Shown here piece by piece: positions 33,126-44,292 of a DNA stretch of 64,000 bases. The stretch is from Parietichytrium sp. I65-24A. Lineage: Eukaryota; Sar; Bigyra; Thraustochytrida; Thraustochytriidae. Where the stretch lies: NCBI GenBank assembly GCA_012862575.1, contig BLSF01000053.1, positions 62,001 to 126,000 on the forward strand, written 5' to 3'. The notes under the pieces were generated by a model. That model was not told where the DNA came from, made no database searches, and saw only the letters and a program-made list of their open reading frames with translations. The translations under genes were made by a program, and so were the position numbers. How positions within the stretch are numbered: position 1 is the stretch's first letter; every line of letters begins with the position of its first letter.

Positions 33126-36100
33126 TTAATGCGACAATGCATAGCTCTTACTGCCACCATTACTATCCCCGCTCAGGGACTTGCTCTGCGCAATGTCCAG
33201 CCCGAGCAGCTTGGAGATGTGCATGTCGAAGATTTGCCTGAGAGCAGCGTGCACTTCACGATTACCGCAATCTAGTAGGGCAGTCAACAACGGGTACAAC
33301 CAAGTTAGATTTTTCTTGATGTTCTCCAGGTCCCAGTCCATTACTTCGCGTAGAGACAGCAACACAATCGGTGTGAAGAATCTCATGTCAACCTCCGCTT
33401 CGGATTCGTCCAACGACTTGCGTCGGAATTGAGTCGCAGCACTATGCTGCTCAGACTCAGCTGAAAGCATTCGGTCTTGAAACAGATAATGCATGAATAA
33501 GACGTGCAGAGTCTCCTCAAGGCGCTTCCGCATTGAGCAGATCAGATCCTCGTCGAGGCTGATTGCCCCTCGCTCTGTTTCCGTATCTAGGCGGAACAGC
33601 AACGACAGGTACTTGCCCAGCGCAAGGGTTTCTTGGCGGAGGAGCGTTGGCACATTTCCGACAGCCTCCTTTGACGACGGGGCGTGCATGAAGCCGCGCT
33701 TGTGCAGCTCCACGCGCACAGTGAGATCGTCGTTGAAGTCGTGCGCAAAATCCATCGAGGACTGCAGAGAGTCAAGCATGAGAACGATCGAGTCATCCGG
33801 GATTTTCCGGACCCGAGGCAGCAGAACGGTGCCAACAACCTGCAGCAGCTGAAGATGGATAGAGCACATGATGAATGTAGTGTTCGCGTTGAAAGGAAGC
33901 GCATCTTCGCGGCTCGGAGAGGGGTACCAAACCGCCTCTCCGGCTGCCTGTTCTGACTCAGACGCTTCCTCCTCATTGTCAGTCTCCTCCGGGGCACTAA
34001 CATCACTGCCGCGGCGCAGAAGCTCTGAAGTGGAGCCCTCGCCATTAATATTCAGCCATGTCCGCGTACTAGGCGCGATGAGATAGTTGGGAGTTGAGTC
34101 CGTCAGTAAATCTCGCAACGTGTTGCACACCGAGACCCAGTTTGCTTTATCCATTAGCTCTGCACATCCTAGAATCAGGTCGCCAAGCAGGCTCACGGTA
34201 ACGCCAGAGCACTGCTCAGAATCAAGCAAACAAAGATGCTCCAGAAGCCTCATGTCCATAGCAAATAGCTCATTTCGAATCTCGTCTGCGTGGCTACTGC
34301 TCCAGAGGTCCTTGGTCTCGGTCCCTGCATCAACGTTCTCCGAAAGTCCAAAGAGCCTCTTGATAATCTCGCATATGCGAGTCGCAAGACTTTGCAGCAT
34401 TAGCATGGCAACTGAGCCCTTGGCAGCAGCTCCGCCAGGGCTGGACGCGACTAGCACCCCCAGAGAGATGGCCGGTGGCTTTGGGAATTGCTCTTCCAGA
34501 TTTTCAACGCTCGACAAACGGTTCGATATGGATTCTTGAACCTTCTTCTCAGCTGCTTTGAGTCGCGCAAACACCTCCTTGGTGAACGGTCGGATTGTGA
34601 CCTTTAAGCGATCAAAAAGCGGCATGACTGCGCGAGCAAATATAATCACCCACTCGTCGGGGGTGTAGAACGCGCAATGTTTTTCTAGTCGATCGAAGAG
34701 CGCTGACAGAGCGCGGCTACGCACCTCTGAGCGCCTATCTCCAAGCAAAGAAAACCAGGCGAACAAGAGCGGCCAAGTCTTCTTGATTCCATCGCCTGCG
34801 ACGCTCTCTCCGTTCGAAACAGTCTGCGGTTCTTGATCGTTGGTGTCTTGGCTGAGTAACGTCTGGTCAAAAGATGTTTCGAGCAGGTCCATTGCACGCT
34901 CACATAGTCCGATCTGATTTGCGCTGTTTGAAGCAAAGGAAAATAGGCACTGGATGAGCTCTTTGAAGTAAGGCTTGATTGGATTCGAGTGGTCTCGCGC
35001 AATTCGTTCGAGAATGCTGAAAGCGAGAGCGCTCACTTCTGTCACATTGTCTTTCCCTCCGACGGCGATTACCTTTAGCATAACCCTCCAGCCAGAGCGA
35101 AGGTGCTTGCTTCTGGTGAGGATGATGTTCTCAAGACATCTTAGTATCAAATCCCGCAATACTGAGCTAGAAGACTGCACCATCATGTTCTCGAATGGCT
35201 CCATAAACTGCAGCTGGAAATTAAAGCCAGCCAGCTCGTCTTTGTCAAGAAATTTCACAGAAAGCTGCCGAAGAGAGTCTACAGCATACATAGAAATGTT
35301 CAGGTCCTGATGACATCCAGCCATTGCAAAGTGCTTGGATAAAACGGCCCAGATGCGTCCCCACACAAACCTGGGACGAACCTCCATATTGGAATCCGCG
35401 ACTTCGACTATTTTCTGAAGGGAAAAGGTGCGGGGCTTATTGTCAAGCTGAGAACGCACCCATCCATGCCCCTTTTTGGCTTCACTTTGCAACTCCATCT
35501 CTGAAACTGTGCAGAGCGCATTCACCATATCGACGATTGCTGCAGTGCTGAGATTGACTGAGTCGAGGAAAATTCTGTCAATCTGGATCATGTCGAGGGC
35601 CTTGTTGAGGCGCGCCGCGTTGTCTTCATCTGTCATTCTCGCAATGTCTTTTGGGCTCAAGGGAGTTTGAAAGTACGAGAAAATGTCCCCGCCGCCTCCC
35701 ATCAATGAGGTCGAAGAAGGATTCGAAGTCAGCTGCCCCGGTCTTCTTCGGGCGCCCGATTGCCTCCTCTTGAGAGCCTGTCCGTTTGCAGTTGTTGCTG
35801 CTCCACCGTTGCCATTCATCATGCCAAGTTCGTCTTCGCCTGCCCCACTCGCGTACAGCTGCATTCTCGAAAGCTGCGAAAAGCATAAGAGTGCCTGCTC
35901 CCAACTTGTGCTGAGGTAGTCCCCTTCCTGTTGAACGACGTCGATTAACGCATGAATACAGTCGATGTGCTTTTGTCTCATTTCCTGGTTCGAGTTGAGA
36001 AGAGTGAACTTGATAAGCGCGTCAAACAACGTGCCGCGCTCATCGTCCATTCCAAACCGGCAAGCAATACGAAGGGCAGCACGCATACCTCGGACTACTG

Positions 36101-39100
36101 TGCTAACGACGGAATAGTCATCCGAATTTTGCATGTTGACCGAAAAGGTTGCGCAAAACGGTGCCCACGTCACTGCGAACATCGGTCGCACATGATCGTT
36201 GGAGTCAAAGAGGTAGTCGCTCATCTCGTGCAAGTCAATGTCTTTGATTTCTTGCATGGTCACCACACTTTGCGAGTCGTTTGGCGTCGCCGGGGTCGTT
36301 GCTTCGCCGAGGACCGCGGGATCTGCATTCTCCGTGTTGTTGGACTTGCCTTTGAGGATGGAGAGTGGCTTCGTGACGCTTTTCGACCGTGTCTCTAGAA
36401 GACTTGTGACATCCTGAACCATTTGATCGCGCTCCTTTGAGAATGCGGCGCGCTTTCGACGCGAAGACGCCTCTCGGCTATTGCTAAAGAGGCCTCCCGA
36501 GGTTGACTGCTGGCTCTCGAGTACCTTGGCTCGTTCGCCTTCGTCCTCCTTCAAGCTAATTGCGTTCGCTTTGATCCTATCATAGATTCCACCGAGAAAA
36601 TCTGGATCGAGATCCCTACCACCTGCGATACCACGATTGTTGTTGAGAAAGCCAGGCTTTGTCATCTTCTTCTCTGGTAGAATATTTGGGTTGTGCAGAT
36701 CTGTCTGCAGCATAATGACGGAAAACGCAAGCACGAAAGCAACATCGGCACTTGGAAAGCTGTTGGGATTGTCCAACGTGTACCTTGCAGCAAACTTTTC
36801 CATCATGCGGTCAATCTTCTGCGCTTCTCCGGGAAGACGGAAACAGGAGAGAAATACTCGAAGCGCTTCGTCAATGAGCATGTCCTTGAACGAGAACTTG
36901 TCAACATAGCTGTGCAGTGTTTGTATGTTGAACTCATTATCGTCACCCAGGAATTCGCCAATCATGGTTTTGGAGAAGGTATCCTTGAACTGTAGCAACG
37001 CGCCTGCGACGTCATCGGGAGTGTGATCAATGTATCCTTGAGTGACGAGAAATTCGATGCCCCGCTTTGGCTTGATATTGAATTTAGAGGCGGCGCTTTC
37101 CAGATGACGCATATAACGTTGTTTCTGTTGGAAGGAGTCAACTTTCAGGCGTCGAGTGTTGGCCACACCTGGCGGGAGTTGAGCGGTCGAAGCAGCATCT
37201 CCTGCGACGCTTGCGGTCGGTAACGAAGGGAGTCGCTTCACCCCGCTCGAAACACTTGCAGTGTCCCCGGCGGCTCCACCATCATCCATGTGATCGAGGT
37301 CAGCGGTGATAGGAGAGATTGGTGTCTGCTTTTGGTCGGGCCCATTCTCTGTGGGGAGGTTGCCATCGCCGTCGACGGACCGAAGGTCGTGGCTCTCTTC
37401 CAAAGAATCAGACGGAAACGGTTGCGAGGGCAATTGGTCCTCCATGTGCGTAAACTCTGCCAAAGACTCCACAATAGACACCATTGATTTGAGCGACATG
37501 GCGTGTAGTGCCCCCTTTTGTATCTCTTCCTGGGATGGGGCGCTCCCTGTCGCAGAAGGCGGCGTCTCTGAGGCAATTTTCGATAGCACCTGGACGATGC
37601 GAGTGTACAAATCGATGCTCTCCCAGTCGCAGTCATAGCTAAGGAAAATCCTGACAAGAGTTTCCACGTCCTTGGAAATTTGCATGAGCACCTCAAGAAC
37701 GAGAATCTTGTGCTCATGCGGGGAGTTTGAGGAGTCAAGAATTGGCAGAAAGATCTTTGAGATCACCAGCTCAATCTCTGCCTTCAAGTCCTGCGCAAAT
37801 TTGCTTTGAAGCGACACGAATATTCTCAGCGAGAGTCCCACGACCTGCGTGTTGGAAGACAAGCAATTCTTGATGAGCGAAGGCGAGAGGTATTTTTTGA
37901 TTGCAAAGATAAAGTCCTTGCTACCCCTGAACGCGGGGCCGCTATTCTCCAAAATGTTGAGGACGAGGTCCAGGGAAAGAACCTTGGACCTGAGAGCAAC
38001 CGGGTCAGGGACGTGCGGCTCGTCTCCTGAGCCATCGATTAAGGACTGATTTTTCATGGAAAGTTTACACAACGCCCGGAACAGCAGGTATGCGTCCTTG
38101 TGCTGAATGGATCTAAACGGAGACGCGGAGTTGGTGGCTTGTTGTGGTTTCGGCTGCTGCTCCTGCTGCTGCTGGTCTCCATTTTCTTCTACCTCTACCT
38201 CTACCTTTGCGTCTGAGCCCTTGGTCTCCTTACTCTCCTCTACAGGAGGGCGTGGCGCACCGAGCGACAGAGCAAGATGTTCAGCCACGCTTGAATACAT
38301 ATTCTCGTCCAGCACCGTGCTTGAAGGCTCTTTGGTGGCCTCCTCATTCTGGTCCTGTCCAGGTTGAGCGCCAGGTTCCTGCGGCGACTGTTCCTCTCTT
38401 TCGGCGGATTCGGCATTCGGGGTGGGCAACTCTTGGTCCCCGTCGGCCGGCGAGCTGTCCTCTGGATCGTCATGTTCGCCCTGGCCATCGTCCGCGTGCA
38501 GGAGCGCCTCCCGCTGCTTGGAAGCTTGTTTCGCGATGCGGCGTTTATTCAGCTTGGCGTCCACAAACTCCATCTGCTGGAAGACAGCGTTCATCATCTG
38601 CGTCAGGGTCGCCTTGGCCGTGGTTTTGTTGACAGTATTGCGCGAGTAGAGATGGATGTGGTAGCAGGCGCGCACGGCGTTCAGCAGCGCGGTCTCGTGC
38701 ACGTCGCACGTGACGCATGTGACCGCCGTGAGCAGCGCCTTTATTACCTGCACCTGCACGGCGTCGTCCGTGGGTCTGCCGCTCCCGTCCGCGTCCTCGC
38801 ACGCGCAGATGGCCTGCACCACCACGTCCATCACGCTGTGCGCCTCGGGGGCGTCCAAGAACCCGGCCTCCCGCGCGGCCTTCGCTCCGCGCAGGTACCC
38901 GTAGCTCATCAGCTTCTGCAGGCAGTCCAGCGCGCTCACCACCACCTTGGCCTGCCCGCTCGCACATGCTTTCAGCAGCACCGGCACGAACGCAGCGGCA
39001 GCGTCGTCCTCCCCGTCCTCTTTCTCCTTCTCCTTCTCATTCTCATTCTCCTTCTTGTTGTTCTTCTCTGCGCTGCCGCCTTGTTCCCCGGCGCCAGTGT

Positions 39101-39215
39101 GCGGCTTTTCCAGCGAGTCAAGGGCGGACTGCGCTGCGTCGCGTAGGTCAGCGCACGTCTTCTTGGGCGCGTCGCGCAGGATGCGCTGCAGCGCGGGCTC
39201 CAGGAACCCGTTCAT
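33126..39215 (-). CDS. BIG/Sec7-type large ARF guanine-nucleotide exchange factor
   Basis: A single-exon, 2029-residue ARF-GEF of the Sec7/BIG1-BIG2 class, which activates ARF GTPases at the trans-Golgi and endosomes. The ATG MNGFLEPALQ is the first in a conserved DCB-like start. Domains in order: DCB (about 1-230), low-complexity acidic insert (about 230-370), HUS with the box RIFLSYDCDWES (about 525), Sec7 domain (about 700-885) and HDS helical repeats to the end. The Sec7 domain has the catalytic motif FRLPGEAQKIDR, with the glutamate finger at E797, and MLQTDLHNPN. HUS-like and HDS1 features such as WAVLSKHFAMAGCHQD fit the class. The length is usual for BIG proteins. In sense direction the leader is strongly GA-rich (39360-39540). 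Exchange activity is likely intact. Confidence 0.95.
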   Translation of the reverse strand: MNGFLEPALQRILRDAPKKTCADLRDAAQSALDSLEKPHTGAGEQGGSAEKNNKKENENEKEKEKEDGEDDAAAAFVPVLLKACASGQAKVVVSALDCLQKLMSYGYLRGAKAAREAGFLDAPEAHSVMDVVVQAICACEDADGSGRPTDDAVQVQVIKALLTAVTCVTCDVHETALLNAVRACYHIHLYSRNTVNKTTAKATLTQMMNAVFQQMEFVDAKLNKRRIAKQASKQREALLHADDGQGEHDDPEDSSPADGDQELPTPNAESAEREEQSPQEPGAQPGQDQNEEATKEPSSTVLDENMYSSVAEHLALSLGAPRPPVEESKETKGSDAKVEVEVEENGDQQQQEQQPKPQQATNSASPFRSIQHKDAYLLFRALCKLSMKNQSLIDGSGDEPHVPDPVALRSKVLSLDLVLNILENSGPAFRGSKDFIFAIKKYLSPSLIKNCLSSNTQVVGLSLRIFVSLQSKFAQDLKAEIELVISKIFLPILDSSNSPHEHKILVLEVLMQISKDVETLVRIFLSYDCDWESIDLYTRIVQVLSKIASETPPSATGSAPSQEEIQKGALHAMSLKSMVSIVESLAEFTHMEDQLPSQPFPSDSLEESHDLRSVDGDGNLPTENGPDQKQTPISPITADLDHMDDGGAAGDTASVSSGVKRLPSLPTASVAGDAASTAQLPPGVANTRRLKVDSFQQKQRYMRHLESAASKFNIKPKRGIEFLVTQGYIDHTPDDVAGALLQFKDTFSKTMIGEFLGDDNEFNIQTLHSYVDKFSFKDMLIDEALRVFLSCFRLPGEAQKIDRMMEKFAARYTLDNPNSFPSADVAFVLAFSVIMLQTDLHNPNILPEKKMTKPGFLNNNRGIAGGRDLDPDFLGGIYDRIKANAISLKEDEGERAKVLESQQSTSGGLFSNSREASSRRKRAAFSKERDQMVQDVTSLLETRSKSVTKPLSILKGKSNNTENADPAVLGEATTPATPNDSQSVVTMQEIKDIDLHEMSDYLFDSNDHVRPMFAVTWAPFCATFSVNMQNSDDYSVVSTVVRGMRAALRIACRFGMDDERGTLFDALIKFTLLNSNQEMRQKHIDCIHALIDVVQQEGDYLSTSWEQALLCFSQLSRMQLYASGAGEDELGMMNGNGGAATTANGQALKRRQSGARRRPGQLTSNPSSTSLMGGGGDIFSYFQTPLSPKDIARMTDEDNAARLNKALDMIQIDRIFLDSVNLSTAAIVDMVNALCTVSEMELQSEAKKGHGWVRSQLDNKPRTFSLQKIVEVADSNMEVRPRFVWGRIWAVLSKHFAMAGCHQDLNISMYAVDSLRQLSVKFLDKDELAGFNFQLQFMEPFENMMVQSSSSVLRDLILRCLENIILTRSKHLRSGWRVMLKVIAVGGKDNVTEVSALAFSILERIARDHSNPIKPYFKELIQCLFSFASNSANQIGLCERAMDLLETSFDQTLLSQDTNDQEPQTVSNGESVAGDGIKKTWPLLFAWFSLLGDRRSEVRSRALSALFDRLEKHCAFYTPDEWVIIFARAVMPLFDRLKVTIRPFTKEVFARLKAAEKKVQESISNRLSSVENLEEQFPKPPAISLGVLVASSPGGAAAKGSVAMLMLQSLATRICEIIKRLFGLSENVDAGTETKDLWSSSHADEIRNELFAMDMRLLEHLCLLDSEQCSGVTVSLLGDLILGCAELMDKANWVSVCNTLRDLLTDSTPNYLIAPSTRTWLNINGEGSTSELLRRGSDVSAPEETDNEEEASESEQAAGEAVWYPSPSREDALPFNANTTFIMCSIHLQLLQVVGTVLLPRVRKIPDDSIVLMLDSLQSSMDFAHDFNDDLTVRVELHKRGFMHAPSSKEAVGNVPTLLRQETLALGKYLSLLFRLDTETERGAISLDEDLICSMRKRLEETLHVLFMHYLFQDRMLSAESEQHSAATQFRRKSLDESEAEVDMRFFTPIVLLSLREVMDWDLENIKKNLTWLYPLLTALLDCGNREVHAALRQIFDMHISKLLGLDIAQSKSLSGDSNGGSKSYALSH

Positions 39216-40305
39216 CTCTGCGGCCGGCGAGAGCCGGGTTCTACGGCGCCACCGGTTCTCCGCTCCGCGGGTTCTAACCCGCGCCACCCCCACCCCCCTG
39301 GTGAGGTCAGAGAGACACTCTCGCACGCGCACCTACTGTCCTCCGTAGCTAACCCTTCTCTCTCTCTATCTCTCCCTCTCGCGCGCCCTCTCCCTCTCTC
39401 CTTCCCTCTCCCTCCTTCTTCCTTCCTTCCTTCCTTCCTTCCTTCCTTCCTCCCTTTCCTCCTCTCTTCCGCAGGCCTCTGCGCTTGTGCCTCTCTCTCT
39501 CTCTCTCTCTCTATTTCTGTCTCTGTCTCTCTCTCATGCAAACAAACAGTGGCTCCTTGTGTGGTGCACGATCTTTTCTTCCTCCTTCCTCTCCTCCCGT
39601 TAGCCACTTCGCTATCCACCACCGCTACCACCCGCTACCTGGGATACGGCGCTAGGCCACTACGGCGCGCTTAGAGTGGGGTTAAGCTTGGTTTATACGA
39701 GGGTGCTAGCTAGACCAATACGATGGACAGCGCACTAGGCACGTTGTAGGAGCCAGCGAGGATAGGAGTAGGAAGTGGTAGGAGGGGATAGGCCTGACAG
39801 AGTGCGCGCTGAGAGAAGGATCACCCGTTGTCAGATGGAAATTAGAAATAGAGATGTAACACTTTTGCACGGTGTGTGTCGCACTCTATCGCCGCTGAGC
39901 TGGCAGGTCTTTTCTTCTCTCTCTTCTCCGCCGCGCATTTGGGTCTGGACCTGGGTCTGGATATGTTTTCAAGTGTCTTTCCGAAACGAAAGCAAGGATG
40001 GATCCAGTGTGCGACACTATTTCAACAGCATCATGACTAGTCGTACGGTACTGGTACGGGGTACCCAGCACCTGCTAACGAAATTGTAAACGGATCAGAG
40101 GGTATATGTGTGTGGTGGTGTTGGAGTCGACTTGGCTTCCAGGCGCATCGACGTAATAATAATTTGGAAAGGCGAGATGTGTGGATCAGCGAAAACACAA
40201 GCCTTTAGCCCGTAGCAAGGACGGCAAATGAGCAAAAAACAAAAGGTCAAGGGATGGGGGTAATCTCAGTTCTGTATGTACTAAATTTGCTGTTGTATAA
40301 AATAC
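39216..40305. other. Sec7 leader and intergenic
   Basis: A pyrimidine-rich block on the plus strand (purine-rich in the sense of the Sec7 gene) runs to about 39540, with a (CCTT)n and a (CT)n tract. GTAC palindromic words lie at about 40030-40065. No gene is seen. Confidence 0.6.
39421..39452. repeat. (CCTT)n microsatellite
   Basis: About eight CCTT units upstream of the Sec7 gene; a (CT)n tract follows at 39491-39512. Confidence 0.85.
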
Positions 40306-41731
40306 TTATGATTTCCACTCCGAGCGGTCGCTCTCTGTCGAGGACTTGAAGTCCGTTTCTTTGAGCTCAGCCTCCGGAGCTTTGACGGCCGGCTTGCCTT
40401 TCTTCTCCTCCTGTTGTTTATAAATGCGGTACCCCACGGCGGCAAAGACAATGATTGCGCCAACGAAGGACTCGGACGTCATTGCATGACCAAAGAGAAT
40501 GGTGCTGAGGAAAATAGAGATCCTGAGACACGAGAACAAAACACAAATCAACTCAATCGGTCAGAAATCTACATCCATCCCACAAAACAAGAAACAAAAC
40601 AGTGCGCAGTGCACAAAGTGCACAGGCCATGCCAAAAACTTACAGCTGACGGGTGGTCATGATCATGGTGAAGACGAGCGGACCAAAGGTCTTGATTGTG
40701 TAAAATATGAACATCTGTCCAGTGGCGCCAGCAATAGAGAAGATAAGAATGTGTTTGCCAATTTCAGGGTCCTTCATGATGAAGTCAATTGAGCTGAAAA
40801 GTTCGCCAGACTCTACCAAAGAGAGGAGAGAAAAGAAGCAGCTGAAAGCGTTCACACCGAGCATCATCTGGTAAGAAGACATCTTGTACTCCTTGAACAA
40901 GTGTGACTGCCACTGCGAGGTGAATGAGTCGAACGTGAGGTAGCCAACGATGAGGAAGATGCCCGATAGGGTGGTGCTCTCTCCGCCTTTACTATGCCCG
41001 TCGTCGGAGTTGAGGGTGAAGACAGTAACACCAAGTCCAATCGTAAGAGCGACGGCGTAGTCGTAAGTCGGGTAGCGCTTGTTGGAGATGAGCTTGCCCA
41101 TGAGCATCACAGGGATCATCTTGCTGGACTTTGCCAACACTTGGGTCGGGAAAGAAATGTAACGCAGAGCCTCCAACTGGCACCATGAAGAGAGCACGTT
41201 TGACAATGATGTGAAAGAGAATTTGTAAAATGGGGCGCGGATAGGGGGCTGCTTGGTGAACATGGTCACCCCCGCGGCGACCATGAGCGCGAGGAGGCGG
41301 TTGCAAAACACCAAGAAAATGGAGCTCTTGAAACTTCCCTCCTGGTATTTTGTTGTGATGATCTTTTCTTGCAACACACCCCAAAGCAGGTAGGAGCCAA
41401 GGAGTCCACTGGTGCAGAACGTGAGTAGCAATGCCTTGAGGCCAAGGGACAAGCTGGGCGCATCCTTTGGAGCAGCTTTGGCCCCGGAATCCTGGTCCAC
41501 GGTTGGCAACACATCGTATTGGTCGTAGCCAAAGACGAAGAATCTAGCAGCCTTGGCGACCAGAGATTGATCGCTTGATAATGGTGGGTTCTTGCGGGCG
41601 TGGTTGATGACGGCGTACCCGATCGCGAACACCACAAAGTATAGCCCCACGTTGGTTGTAAAACTCACCGCCCAATCCGGCAAATACGAACCCAGGAACG
41701 CCTCCATGGCGCCTTTCTCTTGCTCCACCAT
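40306..41731 (-). CDS. PAPS transporter-like protein, SLC35B family (two exons)
   Basis: Exons 40644-41731 and 40306-40522 give 434 residues. The 121-bp intron has GTAAGT and GTGTCTCAG ends, and splicing restores the family's MTTRQLISIFLSTILFGH motif. The protein is a ten-helix nucleotide-sugar-type transporter closest to SLC35B2/B3, which carry adenosine 3'-phosphate 5'-phosphosulfate from the cytosol into the Golgi for sulfotransferases. Evidence is SWCQLEALRYISFPTQVLAK and SSKMIPVMLMGK (about 180-215), LTFDSFTSQWQ, and FYTIKTFGPLVFTMI. The ATG at MVEQEKGAMEAF is the first in the frame. The tail is Lys/Glu-rich and cytosolic. Sulfate-donor import fits a maker of sulfated polysaccharide. PAPS is the likely substrate, but B2 and B3 cannot be told apart by eye. 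Confidence 0.9.
40523..40643 (-). other. Spliceosomal intron in the PAPS transporter gene
   Basis: 121 bp, GTAAGT donor and CTCAG acceptor, phase 2, splitting a leucine codon in the conserved TTRQL motif. Confidence 0.9.
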
Positions 41732-41788
41732 CTTTCCTAAAGCACGCGAAGCCGACTGCACTTATGCTCTCCGATCAACCACACCACT

Positions 41789-41829
41789 CTCGGTCACTCG
41801 GTCACTCGGTCACTCAATCACTCGGTCAC
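41789..41829. repeat. CGGTCACT octamer repeat
   Basis: About five near-perfect 8-bp units, 60-100 bp upstream of the PAPS transporter start. Confidence 0.8.
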
Positions 41830-43518
41830 TGCCTCAGCAAACGCAGTCGCGAAAGTGCTCTCTCAGAGTGGAGACGGTCTGCTGACTCCCGAGTTCGGAA
41901 GCTTCCCACTGAGCGTTTGTATGATCGAAAGCCCTTACAGAAAAAGGTCTGAGCCCTTCACTCTCCGCACTCTCCACTATCTGCGCTGTGACTGTGACTG
42001 TCTGCCTTTGCGTGAGTGAGTGAGTGAGCCTTCCGTCCCTGTCCTTTTCCCTTTTGCCTTTTCCCTTTTCTGACTATAAACTCACGAATCTATCTCACCC
42101 AACTATCTATCTACCGGTACTAGTACCGATGCTCCTTCCTCTCTTCTCTCTTCTCTCTCCCACCCGTTCCTTCCGTCTCCCTCCTGAACGCCTACGGTCA
42201 ACCATAGTCGTCATCCAGTCGCTAAGAGTTTGAATAGGTTCGCATAGGCAGTCTTAGGCGTGCCGGGACGGGTTAGTGTTTTCTCTGTTGCTGGGTATGC
42301 ATAGATGCCAGTCCTAGTCTTACTATGAGGCCATGAATAGGGCCGGTGTTAGCTATTGGTTAAACTTGGTTAAGAATGTTTAGCTACTGGACGCTACCCG
42401 TCACCACGGTCTCACCGTAAGAAGGCTTATGCGGAGCAGGCGGTATCAGTAATTGGGAATAAGAATAGGAGTTGGAAGAATTCGATTTCGACGGATGGGC
42501 TAGAGAAAGTCCTAAGGACGCTGCTGGGACTGGGACGCTGTCTCCAAAGTGGCCCAGCACTGTTGCATTTGAACAAAACAGAACAAAATTCAACAAACAG
42601 GTAATTTCACTTTTAACATTATTGAAAAGTAAATGGGCTTCTGGGTCTCGTCAGTCTCCCGACAGACATGCAGGTTTCGATTTGCGTTTTTGGAATTTCT
42701 GAATCCACAGAGATCAACAGTCAGAACTCACTGTTAGACTCTAGAGTTGCTGCATGTTGCGGCCATTGATGAAGGCGATGTTTCAAGTTCGGGGCCTGGT
42801 GCCTAGCAAGCACCGAAATTTGCTAAGTCGGTTTCTCTCGCTGATCTGATAGGTCAAGAATTTCTGAAACGCATCTGATTCGGCCGCAGAAAGTAGAGAT
42901 CCTTGATGATTTTTTATGATCCTTGCAGTCCTTGCAGACGTCGAGGAGGTGAATTTGGCCAGGTCTAAACTCGGATCCGGCAACCGCCTTGATTTTGGTC
43001 AGCTTGTGACACAAACTTGCTTCCGCTTGAGCTATACACTCAAACCTGACTGGCAAGGTGGCTCGGTTCTAGCGGAGGCGGACCACAGTGAGCAGCTGTA
43101 GCCCCTGCCGTCGTGCGTGGTGGCTCATTTTGCTTATACACTGTTAACATCCTGGTCTCAAGTTGGCCACCGGCAATTTATTGGACGCGGTCAAAAATAT
43201 CTTCGCTGCGAGGATGGAGCACTGTGGCACTGGCAGCAATTTACAATCTGCTGGGGACTTGACCTGTGATAGTTACGTGAGTGAGCAAGGGTTCAACTTT
43301 TGAGGCGCATACTTCACGACAAAATGTGCTTGATAGAGCTGACAATGCGAACTGTAGAAGCCGGACGAATGGAGGAGACATACGTTCCTGCTCGTGGAGA
43401 ACAGTCGCGCAGAGACAGAGAGACAGAGAAAGAGAAAGAGAACGAGGCGTGAGCAGCCGTCTTCGTGCTTGACCTTCGGCAGGCTTACTCTTTGCATTTG
43501 CATCAAAATCAAGAAGTC

Positions 43519-43616
43519 AGAGGCTGGCTAACTCCGTACATAGAATCTCGAGTAGCCTTTGCTCTATTCCATCTAGAGGCTGGCTAACTCCGTACATAGG
43601 ATCTCGAGTAGCCTTT
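43519..43616. repeat. 42-bp direct repeat, period 56
   Basis: Copies at 43519-43560 and 43575-43616 differ at one base. Each begins AGAGGCTGGCTAACTCCGTA. They are separated by 14 unrelated bases. Confidence 0.9.
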
Positions 43617-44292
43617 CCTCGGGCGTACGGCAGCACTATTCCTTCCACTAAAACAGAAGGTACGCACACTAGACACACTAGTGTGCATGGAAATACCCTT
43701 TGCTTGAGAGTTTAGACTAGCTGCGTGATTCGCATTCTTGTGATTTCTTGTGTTACAGAAAAGGAAGAGAGAAAGAGAGACAATAGACAGAACAAGGCGC
43801 GGGCAGTGGCGTTATTGCGCGAAAGAGGTTCCAAAGTCTGAGTCTGAAGACTGCGAAGGAAGTGAAGATGGCCTATTTCGAGGACTTTGAGGACGATGAC
43901 ATCACGTCGGGGTTTTTGGTCACGGAGATGTTGAGAAGCGCTTGAGGCAATGGGTCGAGAAGTAAAGGCCATGTGGTGAGTTGTCGCCTCTTTGCTGACT
44001 GACCGTCAAAAGCGTTGAGGTGAGTTCTCTCACCGCACGATAGCTCGCGTTGGAAGCAAATCCGACTAATGTTGTTGACTGTGAATAAAAGGAGGACCGA
44101 GTGAAGAAAGAAAAGGACAAAGTTACTCGTTTTTCTGAATTGAAGTGTAGAACGAGTGCGTTCAATTGATAATCCAAGAGCGCATGGAAGTCAGGATGCA
44201 GGACAGTATCGCTTCGTTTTCGACTCGAGAAGAAGCATACTGCAGACACATGAATAGCAGATTCAGAGCGTCGCCACGAACGACACAGCAAA

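Larger units (their letters stand above)
41732..44292. other. Intergenic, no supported gene
   Basis: A 2.6-kb stretch with a (CGGTCACT)n repeat just upstream of the transporter, GTACTAGTACC words at about 42117, and a 42-bp tandem duplication at 43519-43616. A CxxC-bearing minus-strand frame near 42823-43056 was considered and not accepted. Confidence 0.55.

Noticed and set aside
38364-39146. 260-codon frame opposite the Sec7 gene's 5' part
   Set aside because: It is the antisense shadow of a GC-rich coding region and carries no domain.
42823-43056. Minus-strand frame with a CxxC and downstream Lys/Arg, reminiscent of a Ty1/copia pre-integrase zinc region
   Set aside because: The resemblance is limited to a few residues and there is no neighbouring support.
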